The notes under the pieces are model-generated. The model saw only the letters and a program-made list of their open reading frames with translations, was not told the origin of the DNA and did not search any database. From positions 1,426,001 to 1,490,000 of the forward strand of contig NZ_CP084712.1 in NCBI RefSeq assembly GCF_023822045.1: DNA of 64,000 nucleotides, given 5' to 3'. Both the position numbers and the translations under genes were made by a program. This document shows positions 55,016-64,000 of the stretch, one piece after another (the stretch's first letter is position 1; every line of letters begins with the position of its first letter). Source of the DNA: Sphingopyxis sp. USTB-05 (GTDB lineage: Bacteria > Pseudomonadota > Alphaproteobacteria > Sphingomonadales > Sphingomonadaceae).

Positions 55016-58000
55016 TTATCCCGCCACTTGCCGCGCCAGCTTCCCCAGACCCTTCGATAGCTGCAGCGCGCCGTTGAGGCGCGCGCCCGTGCTCACCCAG
55101 TCGCCGCTGATCGAAAGCTTGTTGTCGGGGCGGATACGCGCACGACCTTTCAGCCGTTCGACATAGGCGATGAGCCCGGGGACGTTGGCGAACTGGTCGC
55201 CATGGAAGCTCACGAGTGCGCCCTTGGTTCCGACGTCGAGCTTCGCGATTCCAGCGAGCTTGGCGTTCGCCTTGATCTCCATAAGCTGGATCAGGTTCGC
55301 GGTCTCGGGCGGCAGCGGACCGAAACGGTCGATCATCTCGGCGGCAAAGGCATCGAGTGCCGGGCGATCCACGGCTTCGTTGAGGCGGCGATACAGCGCC
55401 ATGCGCAGCGGCAGGTCGGGGACATAATCCTCTGGAATCAGGATCGGCGCGTCGACCGTGATGACGGGGGAGAGCGCTTCGCGCGGCGGCGCAGCGCCCA
55501 TGCCCTCGGCCTTCGCGACCAGGATCGCCTCTTCGAGCATGGATTGGTAGAGTTCGAAGCCGACTTCGCGGATATGCCCCGACTGTTCGTCGCCGACGAG
55601 GTTGCCCGCGCCGCGAATGTCGAGGTCGTGGCTCGCAAGCTGGAAGCCGGCACCCAGCGTATCGAGATCGCCAAGCAGCTTGAGCCGTTTTTCGGCGGTG
55701 TCGGTGATCGCGCCGCCTTCCATCGTCGTAAGATAGGCGTAGGCGCGCGTCTTCGACCGCCCGACGCGCCCGCGTAGCTGATAGAGCTGCGCAAGGCCGA
55801 AGCGATCGGCTCGGTGGACGATCAGCGTATTGGCGCTCGGGATATCGAGCCCGCTTTCGACAATCGTCGTCGAGACGAGGACGTCATATTTGCGGTCATA
55901 GAAGGCGCTCATCCGCTCCTCGACCTCGCCGGGCGCCATCTGTCCATGCGCGACGACATATTTGATCTCGGGCACGCGCGTGCGCAGGAATTCCTCGATG
56001 TCGGGCAGGTCCTTGATCCGCGGCGTAACGAAAAAGCTCTGCCCGCCGCGATCATGTTCGCGCAGCAGCGCTTCGCGGATCACGACGGGGTCCCATGGCG
56101 CGACATAGGTGCGGACGGCAAGACGGTCGACCGGCGGCGTCTGGATAACGCTGAGTTCGCGGAGGCCCGACATCGCCATCTGAAGCGTGCGCGGGATTGG
56201 AGTAGCGGTGAGGGTCAGCACATGAACGTCGGTCTTGAGCTGCTTCAGCCGTTCCTTGTGGACGACGCCGAAACGCTGTTCCTCGTCGACGATGACGAGG
56301 CCGAGGTTCTTGAACTCGACCGATTTCGCGATGACGGCGTGCGTGCCGACGACGATATCGATCTGCCCGCTCGCGAGACCGTCGCGCGTCTTTTGTGCTT
56401 CGCCCGCCGGGACGAGGCGCGACAGGCGGCCGATGTTGACCGGGAAGCCTTTGAAGCGTTCGACGAAATTCGTGTAATGTTGACGCGCGAGGAGCGTCGT
56501 CGGCACGACCACGGCGACCTGTACCCCCGCCATAGCGGCGACGAAAGCAGCGCGCAGCGCGACCTCGGTCTTGCCGAACCCGACGTCACCGCAGACCAGC
56601 CGGTCCATCGGCCGCCCGGACGCCATGTCGGCGAGCACGTCGCCGATCGCGCGGTCCTGATCGTCGGTTTCCTGATAAGGGAAACGGTCGGCAAAGGCGG
56701 GATATGCCGCATCCTGCGCGAGTAGTTCGCCCGAGCGGAGCGCGCGCTGCGCCGCAGTCGCGAGCAGTTCGCCCGCGATCTCGCGGATGCGCTCCTTCAT
56801 CCGCGCCTTGCGACGTTGCCAGGCTTCGCCGCCGAGCTTGTCGAGGCCAACACCGTCGCTCTCGCCGCCATAGCGTGAGAGGACGTCGAGATTTTCGACG
56901 GGGACGTAGAGCTTGTCGCCGCCGGCGTAGGTCAGCGCGACGCAATCGTGGGGGCTGCTCCCGACCGGGATTTGTGTCAGCCCCTCATAACGGCCGATAC
57001 CGTGGTCGAGATGGACGACAAGGTCGCCGACGCTGAGCGTCGCCAGTTCGGCGAGGAAGGCATCGGCGCTCTTGCGGCGTTTCTGGCGGCGGACGAGACG
57101 TTCGCCGAGGATGTCCTGTTCGGTGAGCAGGCTGATCGCGTCGGAGGCGAAGCCATGATCGAGCGGCAGCACCACCATTGCCGTCGCGCCGCCGCTTTCC
57201 GACGAGGCGGTGCCGAGCGCATCCTGCCAGCTATCGGCGGGCGCAAGCGAGGTGACGCCATGGTCGCGGAGCAGCCCCGAAAGGCGCTCGCGTGCGCCGC
57301 CCGAATAGCTGGCGATGATCGTGCGCCGGCCCTTGCGGCGTTCATCGCTCAGATGGTCGGCGACCTTCGTATAGACATTCTCGTCAGCGGTACGCTCCGG
57401 CGTGAAATCGCGTGCTGCGAAGGTTTCGAGGTCGATCACCGTTGCGGATGGCGGAACGTCGAACGGTGTTACGATATGGACAGGGCGCCCGGACGACGCT
57501 TCGGCCCATTCGCTATTCGTCAGATAAAGCGTTTCGGGTGCCAGTGGGCGATAGCTGCCGGGCGATTCGCGTTCTGCGGCGACGCGGTTCGCATGATAGT
57601 CGGCGATCGCGGCGAAGCGCGTTTCGCCGGTCGCCTCGGTGCGGTGGCCGCGCAGCACCGGCGCCGCGGGATCGATATGATCGAACAGCGTCGCCAGCCG
57701 TTCCTCGAACAAGGGCAGCCAGTGGTCCATGCCGGCCTGCCGCCGACCGTCGCTGACTGCCTGATAGAGCGGGTCACCGGTCGCCTGTGCGCCGAACAGA
57801 TCGCGATAGCTGGAACGGAACCGTTTGATCGTGGCTTCGTCGAGCAGGGTTTCGCTGGCGGGCAGCAGTTGCAGCGCCTTGGCGGGGCCAAGGCTGCGTT
57901 GGTCGGCGGGGTCGAAGCGGCGAATGCTTTCGATCTCGTCCCCAAAGAAGTCGACGCGCAGGCCGTTTTCCTCGCCAGCCGGAAACAGGTCGAGAATGCC

Positions 58001-58513
58001 GCCACGTACTGCGAACTCGCCCTGATCGGCGACGGTGTCGACACGGCTGAAGCCGTTCGACACCAGCAGTTCGGCCAGGGCGTCGCGATCGATTCGTTGA
58101 CCCGGCGCGAGCGTCGTCGCGAGCTGGCGGATGCGAAAGGGCGTCAGCGTCCGCTGGGTGATTGCGGCGACGGTGGTCAGGATCAACTCGCCGCGCTTTG
58201 CGGGAAGCTGCAGCGCGGAGAGCGTCGCCAGCCGGTCGGCGCTGACCCGCATCGACGGTCCCGCCCGGTCATAGGGCAAGCAATCCCACGCGGGGAATCG
58301 GTGGACGATCAGATCAGGCGCAAAGAAGGGAGCCGCGTCGGCAATCGCCTGCATCGCCGCATCGTCGGTCGCTACATAAACGAGGCGCTTGTCGCTTGCC
58401 CGCGCCAGGTCGGCCAGCAGCAGCGGCAGGAAGCCGTCGGCCGCGCGCGCCAGTGTGAGCGGCGCCGACGCCGATCCGATGGCGGCAAAAATGTCGGCGG
58501 CGCTTAAGGTCAT
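55016..58513 (-). CDS. mfd: transcription-repair coupling factor Mfd
   Basis: The 1165-aa protein has the Mfd order: N-terminal UvrB-like domains (VAAITQRTLTP; FPAWDCLPYD), the RNA-polymerase-interacting CarD-like domain (GDLVVHLDHGIGRYEGL) and an SF2 translocase with Walker A GDVGFGKTEVAL (about residue 640), DEEQRFG (about 741) and TATPIPRTLQ, plus a C-terminal TRCF domain. It removes stalled RNA polymerase and recruits UvrA. ATG 58513 overlaps the sdhE stop by ATGA. Confidence 0.96.
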   Translation of the reverse strand: MTLSAADIFAAIGSASAPLTLARAADGFLPLLLADLARASDKRLVYVATDDAAMQAIADAAPFFAPDLIVHRFPAWDCLPYDRAGPSMRVSADRLATLSALQLPAKRGELILTTVAAITQRTLTPFRIRQLATTLAPGQRIDRDALAELLVSNGFSRVDTVADQGEFAVRGGILDLFPAGEENGLRVDFFGDEIESIRRFDPADQRSLGPAKALQLLPASETLLDEATIKRFRSSYRDLFGAQATGDPLYQAVSDGRRQAGMDHWLPLFEERLATLFDHIDPAAPVLRGHRTEATGETRFAAIADYHANRVAAERESPGSYRPLAPETLYLTNSEWAEASSGRPVHIVTPFDVPPSATVIDLETFAARDFTPERTADENVYTKVADHLSDERRKGRRTIIASYSGGARERLSGLLRDHGVTSLAPADSWQDALGTASSESGGATAMVVLPLDHGFASDAISLLTEQDILGERLVRRQKRRKSADAFLAELATLSVGDLVVHLDHGIGRYEGLTQIPVGSSPHDCVALTYAGGDKLYVPVENLDVLSRYGGESDGVGLDKLGGEAWQRRKARMKERIREIAGELLATAAQRALRSGELLAQDAAYPAFADRFPYQETDDQDRAIGDVLADMASGRPMDRLVCGDVGFGKTEVALRAAFVAAMAGVQVAVVVPTTLLARQHYTNFVERFKGFPVNIGRLSRLVPAGEAQKTRDGLASGQIDIVVGTHAVIAKSVEFKNLGLVIVDEEQRFGVVHKERLKQLKTDVHVLTLTATPIPRTLQMAMSGLRELSVIQTPPVDRLAVRTYVAPWDPVVIREALLREHDRGGQSFFVTPRIKDLPDIEEFLRTRVPEIKYVVAHGQMAPGEVEERMSAFYDRKYDVLVSTTIVESGLDIPSANTLIVHRADRFGLAQLYQLRGRVGRSKTRAYAYLTTMEGGAITDTAEKRLKLLGDLDTLGAGFQLASHDLDIRGAGNLVGDEQSGHIREVGFELYQSMLEEAILVAKAEGMGAAPPREALSPVITVDAPILIPEDYVPDLPLRMALYRRLNEAVDRPALDAFAAEMIDRFGPLPPETANLIQLMEIKANAKLAGIAKLDVGTKGALVSFHGDQFANVPGLIAYVERLKGRARIRPDNKLSISGDWVSTGARLNGALQLSKGLGKLARQVAG

Positions 58514-58770
58514 GGCAGCGGGATATAGTCCAGCCGGCGCATCGCGGCGATCATGTCGGGACGGTCGAGATGCGCGGGTGGTTCGCCGGTGCCGAGCGCC
58601 CACGCCATGATGTCGACGTCATCCTCTTCAACGACGATCTCGTACCAGGCGACCTCTTCCTCGCTCCAGCCCGCCGAATAACGATCGAAAAAACCGCCGA
58701 TCATATAGTCGGCCTCGCGCGTGCCGCGGTGCCAGGCACGGAATTTCAGGCGTTTGAGGCGGTCTTGCAT
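58510..58770 (-). CDS. sdhE: FAD assembly factor SdhE
   Basis: The 86-aa protein carries the invariant RGTREAD motif near residue 16 (KFRAWHRGTREADYMIGGF), the SdhE/SDHAF2 signature, and a normal family length. It promotes covalent flavinylation of succinate dehydrogenase. The order sdhE-mfd with overlap is often seen in alphaproteobacteria. Confidence 0.95.
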   Translation of the reverse strand: MQDRLKRLKFRAWHRGTREADYMIGGFFDRYSAGWSEEEVAWYEIVVEEDDVDIMAWALGTGEPPAHLDRPDMIAAMRRLDYIPLP

Positions 58771-58824
58771 GGCGGGCCTTTTAGACAAAACGGATGATGT
58801 AGCAACCAGCCGTTCCCCTTCATC

Positions 58825-58911
58825 CTTCGCCCTGAGCTTGTGGAAGGGACCGTTCTTCCCCGGCAGCGTTGGATTGGGAAGAACGACTTTTCGACAAGCT
58901 CGGCACGAACG
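58825..58911. repeat. imperfect palindromic repeat upstream of recG
   Basis: GAGCTTGT at 58834 pairs with ACAAGCTC ending at 58901, and CGTTCTTCCC at 58851 pairs with GGGAAGAACG near 58876; the outer arms are partly complementary. The GAGCTTGTCGAA-type core is a widely dispersed repeat in sphingomonad genomes (recollection). It lies in the 204-bp divergent gap between sdhE and recG and may have been inserted there. Confidence 0.65.
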
Positions 58912-58974
58912 GACACGAGGTTGCGTTCCTTCGCTCGACATGAGCGGAAGGGCGAGGCTAGAGATGCCCTAGCG

Positions 58975-61041
58975 ATGCGACCCGAGATACTCAATCCGCT
59001 CTTTGCTGCGCTCACCGACCTGAAAGGCGTCGGGCCGCAGCTTGCCAAGCCGCTCACGCGGCTGGGGCTCGAACGCGTGGTCGACGTACTGTTTCATTTG
59101 CCGACGGGATTGATATCGCGTTTTCCGGTCGAGCGGCTCGATCAGGCGCAGGCCGGACAGACGATCATCGTCGAACTGACCGCGCAGGACTATCGCCCGG
59201 GCCGCAGCCCGCGCGCCCCGTTCGGGGTCGAAGCGTTCGACGATGCGGGCGATCATGTGCGGCTCGTCTATTTCGGGCGGACGTCGGGGCTGGCGCGCAA
59301 GCTCTTCCCACTCGGCGAGAAGCGCTGCGTGTCGGGGCGGCTCGACCTGTATGGCGACATGCGTCAGATCGTACATCCCGATCAGGTGGTGGAGCCCGGC
59401 GATGAGGGCGGAATCGCCGAGCATGAGCCAGTCTATCCGCTTACCGAGGGGCTCACCAACGCGCGGCTGTCGCAACTGGGACAGGTCGCGCTCGAACGTC
59501 GGCCCGATCTTGCCGAATGGATCGATGCGCCGCTGCTCGCCAGTCGTGGCTGGCCCGCGTGGCGCGAGGCGATGGAACGCGCGCATGCAAGCCCGCGCGA
59601 CGAACCCGCACGCGACCGGCTCGCCTATGACGAGATTTTCGCGAGCCAGGTCGCGCTGATGCTGATCCGGCAAGGGCTTCGGACACGCAAGGGCAGATCA
59701 ATCGTCGGCGACGGCCGGCTGACCGATGCGCTTAAGCTGCCTTTCGGACTGACCGGAGCGCAGGAACGCGTCGGGCGTGAGATCGCGGGCGACATGGCAC
59801 AGGACACGCCGATGCTGCGGATGCTGCAGGGCGATGTCGGTTCGGGCAAGACGCTCGTCGCGTTGCGCGCGATGCTCGCGGCGGTCGAGGCTGGGACGCA
59901 GGCGGCGTTGCTCGCCCCGACAGAAATCCTGGCGCGTCAGCATTTTGCGACGTTGCAGCGGATGCTTGGCGGACTGCCGGTCAACATCGCGATCCTGACC
60001 GGCCGCGACAAGGGCAAGGTACGTGAATCGACGCTGATGGGGCTTGCGGACGGCACCATCGACATCCTCGTCGGTACGCATGCGATCTTCCAGCAGGCGG
60101 TAAATTACCGGGACCTGGCGCTTGTCGTCGTCGATGAACAGCATCGCTTCGGTGTCGCGCAGCGGTTGATGCTGACCCAAAAGGCGGCGCGTCCGCCGCA
60201 TTTGCTCGTCATGACCGCGACGCCGATTCCGCGCACGCTGCAACTCGCCAATCATGGCGAGATGGACGTGTCGCAGATCGACGAGATGCCGCCGGGACGC
60301 ACCCCGGTCGATACGCGCGTCATTTCGCTCGATCGGCTCGACGACGTCGTGGACTCGCTCGATCGGCACCTTGCAACGGGCGCACAGGCCTATTGGGTTT
60401 GCCCGCTTGTTGCCGAAAGCGAAGGGAGCGAACTCGCCGCCGCTGAAGATCGGGCGGCGTTGCTCCGCGCGCGGTTGGGCGATCAACGGGTCGGGCTGGT
60501 TCACGGCCGGATGAAAGGCCCCGAGAAAGACGACGTCATGGCGCGCTTTCAGGCGGGCGAGATCGGGGTTCTCGTCGCGACGACGGTGATTGAGGTCGGG
60601 GTCGATGTGCCGGCCGCCAGCCTGATGATTGTGGAACATGCGGAGAATTTCGGACTTGCTCAGCTTCACCAATTGCGTGGCCGTGTCGGGCGCGGCGCGG
60701 CGAAGTCGGTCTGCCTGTTGCTACGCTCGCAGAATCTGTCGGAAACGGCGCGCGAGCGGCTCGCTCTGATGCGCGATACGAACGATGGTTTCGTGATTGC
60801 GGAGAAGGATCTGGAATTGCGCGGCGGCGGGGAACTGCTCGGGCTCAAGCAGTCGGGCGACGCCGATTATCGGCTCGCGACGCCCGAACAACTCGTGCGC
60901 CTGCTACCCGTCGCGCATGACGACGCACGGCTGTTTGTCGAACGCGATGGCGGTATGGAGGGCGCAAGGGCAGAAGCCGTGCGCCTCTGCCTCTATCTGT
61001 TTGAACGCGATGCGGCGGTGCCGCTGCTGAGAAGCGGTTAG
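58975..61041 (+). CDS. recG: ATP-dependent DNA helicase RecG
   Basis: The 688-aa protein has an N-terminal wedge/OB domain (GVGPQLAKPLTRLGL near residue 20) and SF2 motifs: Walker A GDVGSGKTLVAL (about residue 286), DEQHRFG (about 387), TATPIPRTLQ, VGVDVPAAS and QLRGRVGRG. It remodels stalled forks and recombination intermediates. ATG 58975 has only a weak Shine-Dalgarno. Its stop overlaps the PilZ gene's stop by 4 bp on the opposite strand. Confidence 0.96.
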   Translation: MRPEILNPLFAALTDLKGVGPQLAKPLTRLGLERVVDVLFHLPTGLISRFPVERLDQAQAGQTIIVELTAQDYRPGRSPRAPFGVEAFDDAGDHVRLVYFGRTSGLARKLFPLGEKRCVSGRLDLYGDMRQIVHPDQVVEPGDEGGIAEHEPVYPLTEGLTNARLSQLGQVALERRPDLAEWIDAPLLASRGWPAWREAMERAHASPRDEPARDRLAYDEIFASQVALMLIRQGLRTRKGRSIVGDGRLTDALKLPFGLTGAQERVGREIAGDMAQDTPMLRMLQGDVGSGKTLVALRAMLAAVEAGTQAALLAPTEILARQHFATLQRMLGGLPVNIAILTGRDKGKVRESTLMGLADGTIDILVGTHAIFQQAVNYRDLALVVVDEQHRFGVAQRLMLTQKAARPPHLLVMTATPIPRTLQLANHGEMDVSQIDEMPPGRTPVDTRVISLDRLDDVVDSLDRHLATGAQAYWVCPLVAESEGSELAAAEDRAALLRARLGDQRVGLVHGRMKGPEKDDVMARFQAGEIGVLVATTVIEVGVDVPAASLMIVEHAENFGLAQLHQLRGRVGRGAAKSVCLLLRSQNLSETARERLALMRDTNDGFVIAEKDLELRGGGELLGLKQSGDADYRLATPEQLVRLLPVAHDDARLFVERDGGMEGARAEAVRLCLYLFERDAAVPLLRSG

Positions 61042-61406
61042 TTTGCGTCGCCGCGAGCGCCCATGGCGCGGATCATCGGCAGATAATCTTCAACAGAGAT
61101 CGACTTGTCGAACTGGACACCGGTCTTGCCGCCGAGCGACCAGACGACCTTTGCGGCAGTGCGGCCGATGATCGGCATGCGGAACACGACAAGGTCGCCG
61201 GGCTCAAGCCCGCGCTCGAAACGCATCAGCAGGCCGTCGGCGCTGATATTGACGCATGTGCACATTTCCTGCCGTCCGTCGGGCATGACGAATGGCAGGC
61301 GACAATAAACGTCGCTACGCGGCGCGATCCGCTGGTCGAGGCCGACATAATGGGCCTTGCTCGTGTCAATCTTGCGCATATCTGTGGACCTTGTTGATTT
61401 GGCCAT
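61038..61406 (-). CDS. PilZ-domain c-di-GMP-binding protein
   Basis: The 122-aa protein is mostly one PilZ domain with the ligand-binding RxxxR (RIAPR near residue 26) and NxSxxG (NISADG near residue 53). These bind c-di-GMP. No output domain is attached, so it should act by contacting a partner. EPS synthesis is a typical target and an EPS locus lies in this window, but linkage is inference. ATG 61404-61406 was used. Confidence 0.88.
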   Translation of the reverse strand: MAKSTRSTDMRKIDTSKAHYVGLDQRIAPRSDVYCRLPFVMPDGRQEMCTCVNISADGLLMRFERGLEPGDLVVFRMPIIGRTAAKVVWSLGGKTGVQFDKSISVEDYLPMIRAMGARGDAN

Positions 61407-61454
61407 GAACGATCCATCCGATTGCTGAAGAAGTAGTAAATGCGTTTGTGGCCG

Positions 61455-62681
61455 TTACCGCGTCACAAGGCCATGTTTTTTTGAGCCGAGGCTCAGCGGA
61501 ATGGGGTTCGCGCCCGGCTGGATCAGGTGCTGCGGGTCGCGAACGACATTGCCATCGACCTTCACGGCGCCCTCTTCGAGCTTGCGGCGCGCCTCCTTGT
61601 TCGACGTCGCAAAGCCGAGTTCGCGCAGCGCATCGACGACGCTGATACCGTCGGCGGGCGCGACAACTTGCGGAAGGTCGCCGCCTATCTGCCCCTTTTC
61701 AAAGGTTTGCGTCGCGGTCGCCGCCGCCGCCTTTGCGGCCTCTTCGCCGCGGCACATTGCGGTCGCCTCGTTGGCGAGAATCTTCTTTGCCTCGTTGATC
61801 TCCGCGCCCTCGAGCGCTTCGAGCCGGGCGATCTCGTCCAGCGGCAGGTCGGTGAACAGCTTCAGAAACTTGCCGACATCGCGGTCGTCGCAGTTGCGCC
61901 AATATTGCCAGTAGTCAAAATGGGACAGTTGTTCCGGATTTAACCAGACGGCTCCGGCAGCGGTTTTGCCCATTTTTGCTCCCGCGGCGGTGGTCAGCAG
62001 CGGAGTCGTGAGGCCATAGAGATCGGCGCCGTCCATGCGGCGGCCAAGCTCCATTCCGTTGACGATATTACCCCACTGGTCCGATCCGCCCATCTGCAGC
62101 CGGACATTCATGTCCTTCGACAGGTGGCGGAAGTCGTATCCCTGCAGGATCATGTAGTTGAATTCGAGGAAGGTCATCGGCTGCTCGCGCTCAAGCCGCA
62201 GCTTGACGGAGTCGAATGTCATCATGCGGTTGATCGTGAAATGCGTGCCAACTTCTTGCAGCAGTTCGATGTAACCGAGTTTGCCGAGCCAAGACTGATT
62301 ATCGACCATAACCGCGTCGGTCGGACCGTCGCCGAAGGTCAGAAACTGCTGAAAGATGCTAAAGATCGACGCGATGTTTGCGGCGATCGTCTCGTCCGAC
62401 AGCATCTTGCGGCTTTCGTCGCGCCCGGTGGGGTCGCCAATCCGCGTCGTCCCGCCGCCCATCAGCACGATCGGCTTGTGCCCTGTCTGTTGCAGGCGCC
62501 GTAGCATCATGATCTGGACAAGGCTGCCGACGTGCAAACTGGGGGCTGTTGCGTCGAAACCGATATATCCGGGGATGACCTGTTTGGCGGCAAGTGCATC
62601 GAGCCCTTCCGCGTCGGTCGTCTGATGGATATAGCCTCGCTCGTCGAGCAGGCGCAGCAGGTCGGATTTGTAACTGGTCAT
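61455..62681 (-). CDS. tyrS: tyrosyl-tRNA synthetase
   Basis: The 408-aa class I synthetase has the HIGH-equivalent HVGS ([11 protein letters not shown]), TyrRS-typical [10 protein letters not shown], a KMSKS-equivalent KMGKTAAG and a C-terminal S4 RNA-binding domain ([20 protein letters not shown]). It charges tRNA-Tyr. Normal length and start for the family. Confidence 0.96.
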   Translation of the reverse strand: MTSYKSDLLRLLDERGYIHQTTDAEGLDALAAKQVIPGYIGFDATAPSLHVGSLVQIMMLRRLQQTGHKPIVLMGGGTTRIGDPTGRDESRKMLSDETIAANIASIFSIFQQFLTFGDGPTDAVMVDNQSWLGKLGYIELLQEVGTHFTINRMMTFDSVKLRLEREQPMTFLEFNYMILQGYDFRHLSKDMNVRLQMGGSDQWGNIVNGMELGRRMDGADLYGLTTPLLTTAAGAKMGKTAAGAVWLNPEQLSHFDYWQYWRNCDDRDVGKFLKLFTDLPLDEIARLEALEGAEINEAKKILANEATAMCRGEEAAKAAAATATQTFEKGQIGGDLPQVVAPADGISVVDALRELGFATSNKEARRKLEEGAVKVDGNVVRDPQHLIQPGANPIPLSLGSKKHGLVTR

Positions 62682-62722
62682 AGCGGGCGGGCGCTTAGCA
62701 TGGGGTTTGATATTTGGATAGC

Positions 62723-63271
62723 ATGCGCAGAACCCTCATCTGTCATCCCGACACGCCGGCGAAGGCCGTTCGGGCGGTTGCGGTCGAAATCACGCTGTCG
62801 TTCGACGATGGCTTTGCGCTGCGCTATCTCGTCGAAGGCAGGATTGACGAACTCGTCGTGCCGAAGGGGGAGGGCGAATTGGTCATTGCCGATAGCGCGA
62901 CCGACGGGCTCTGGCAGAGCACTTGCTTCGAAGTCTTCCTGACCGAAGAGGGACAGCCCGACTATACCGAATTCAATTACAGCCCCGACGGGCGCTGGGC
63001 CTGTTACCAGTTCGACGATTATCGCTCGTTGCTGCGTTCGGATGAACTCGCGCCATGGGAAATCTCGGCCGAGCGTGGTGAGCAAAGCTATGCCTTGCGC
63101 ATTGAGCCCGGCATCTTTCCCGACATGGGTGCGAAGCTCGCACTGTCGGCGGTGATCGAGGAACTCGACGGTACCAAAAGCTATTGGGCGCTCGCGCATC
63201 CGCCGGGCAAGCCCGACTTTCATCATCCCGATTGCTTTGCGCTCACGCTTGGGGCACCCGACGCGGCATGA
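62723..63271 (+). CDS. DOMON-like domain protein
   Basis: The 182-aa protein has no signal peptide or membrane helix. The pattern [21 protein letters not shown], then [16 protein letters not shown], resembles the DOMON-like (carbohydrate-binding module 9-like) group; function is not established. ATG 62723 was chosen over TTG 62714. The stop overlaps the next start by ATGA, linking it to the NamZ-like gene. Confidence 0.8.
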   Translation: MRRTLICHPDTPAKAVRAVAVEITLSFDDGFALRYLVEGRIDELVVPKGEGELVIADSATDGLWQSTCFEVFLTEEGQPDYTEFNYSPDGRWACYQFDDYRSLLRSDELAPWEISAERGEQSYALRIEPGIFPDMGAKLALSAVIEELDGTKSYWALAHPPGKPDFHHPDCFALTLGAPDAA

Positions 63272-64000
63272 CAGTGAACTTCGGTATCGACCGCCTGCTC
63301 GCCGACCCGGCGCTTCGCAAACCGCTCGAAGGCAAGCGCGTAGCGCTGCTCGCGCATCCCGCCTCGGTCACCGCTGACCTGACGCACAGTCTCGACGCGC
63401 TTGTCGCGATGGGTCTCGATATCACCGCAGTGTTTGGGCCGCAGCATGGCGTTCGCGGTGACCTTCAGGACAATATGATGGAGTCTCCGGACTTCACCGA
63501 TCCGACCTATGGCATGCCGGTGTTCAGCCTTTACGGCGAGGTGCGGCGCCCATCGGGTCAGTCGATGCACACCTTCGACGTGATGCTCGTTGACCTGCAA
63601 GACCTTGGCTGTCGCATCTACACCTATGTGACGACCTTGCTCTATATCCTCGAAGCCGCGGCCCAGCATGGCAAGGCGGTGTGGGTGCTCGACCGGCCCA
63701 ATCCCGCGGGGCGCCCCGTCGAGGGCACGCGACTTCTGCCCGGCTGGGAAAGCTTTGTCGGTGCCGGGCCGATGGTGATGCGTCACGGTCTCACGATGGG
63801 TGAGATCGGGCACTGGTTCATCCGCCACTTCGGCCTCGACGTCGATTATCGCGTCATCGCAATGGACGGCTGGGATCCCAAAGGCCCCGGCTTCGGCTGG
63901 CCTGAGGATCGCGTGTGGATCAACCCCAGCCCGAACGCCGCGAACGTCAATATGGCGCGCGCATATGCGGGCACGGTGATGGTCGAAGGAGCCACGCTCA
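63268..64000 (+). CDS. DUF1343/NamZ-like exo-beta-N-acetylmuramidase (3' truncated by window)
   Basis: The frame starts at ATG 63268, overlapping the previous stop, and runs off the window after 244 codons; the family is usually about 390-420 aa. It shows the DUF1343 hallmarks: ALLAHPASVTADL, VFGPQHGVRGD, PVFSLYGEVRRP, VDLQDLGCRIYTY, VLDRPNPAGRPVEG and HGLTMGEIG. NamZ members cleave terminal MurNAc from muropeptides in peptidoglycan recycling. No signal peptide is visible, unlike some relatives, so it may act in the cytoplasm or the start may be incomplete. Confidence 0.88.
   Translation, partial: MTVNFGIDRLLADPALRKPLEGKRVALLAHPASVTADLTHSLDALVAMGLDITAVFGPQHGVRGDLQDNMMESPDFTDPTYGMPVFSLYGEVRRPSGQSMHTFDVMLVDLQDLGCRIYTYVTTLLYILEAAAQHGKAVWVLDRPNPAGRPVEGTRLLPGWESFVGAGPMVMRHGLTMGEIGHWFIRHFGLDVDYRVIAMDGWDPKGPGFGWPEDRVWINPSPNAANVNMARAYAGTVMVEGATL

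Overview
The window is GC-rich and compact, with many 4-bp ATGA stop/start overlaps. It looks like the chromosome of a free-living alphaproteobacterium, most probably a sphingomonad (Sphingopyxis-like). Indicators are the FixL/FixJ-type regulators, gum-like polysaccharide export genes, the rodA-mrdA-mreDCB order facing mutL, and hairpin repeats of a type I associate with sphingomonads. The taxonomic call is inference from gene style; no rRNA is present.

Region 1 (1-1.9 kb): the 3' end of a FixL-like histidine kinase, a FixJ-like regulator and a single-domain receiver. Region 2 (1.9-19.5 kb): an exopolysaccharide (EPS) locus. It holds a priming sugar-phosphate transferase coupled to a SleB-type cell-wall hydrolase, a GT4 glycosyltransferase, a minus-strand export operon (Wza/GumB-like protein, beta-barrel protein, GumC-like chain-length protein, tyrosine kinase, then a 2-oxoglutarate oxygenase), a plus-strand operon (WecG-type transferase, SGNH-like lipoprotein, GH-A-like glycosidase, Wzy-like polymerase), and a minus-strand Wzx flippase/GT4 pair.

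Region 3 (19.6-35.8 kb) is the most unusual part. A plus-strand run encodes a 2OG-Fe(II) oxygenase, two GT2 glycosyltransferases, a 1548-aa NRPS (formyltransferase, half condensation domain, adenylation domain interrupted by a luciferase-like monooxygenase, carrier protein), a 2153-aa PKS (KS-AT-KR-DH-ACP-TE, DH after KR, cysteine thioesterase), a third GT2 and a 4'-phosphopantetheinyl transferase. A small LuxR-type HTH protein converges on it. The glycine-like adenylation code, the formylation and oxygenation domains and the neighbouring transferases suggest a small N-formylated, alpha-oxygenated, once- or few-times-extended acyl product, possibly glycosylated or attached to the EPS. That product is inference.

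Region 4 (36.3-39.1 kb): two SAM methyltransferases and a VirK/DUF535 protein, flanked by AT-richer intergenic DNA. Region 5 (39.2-64 kb) is core genome: tRNA-Lys, the Rod/Mre elongation genes, mutL, two secreted phosphatases, a MerR/glutaredoxin-MauE pair with a textbook MerR-type promoter, tRNA-Asn, nadK, moaA, an EAL protein, mfd, sdhE, recG, a PilZ protein, tyrS, a DOMON-like protein and the start of a DUF1343/NamZ-like gene cut by the window end. No CRISPR array, insertion sequence, prophage or rRNA was seen.
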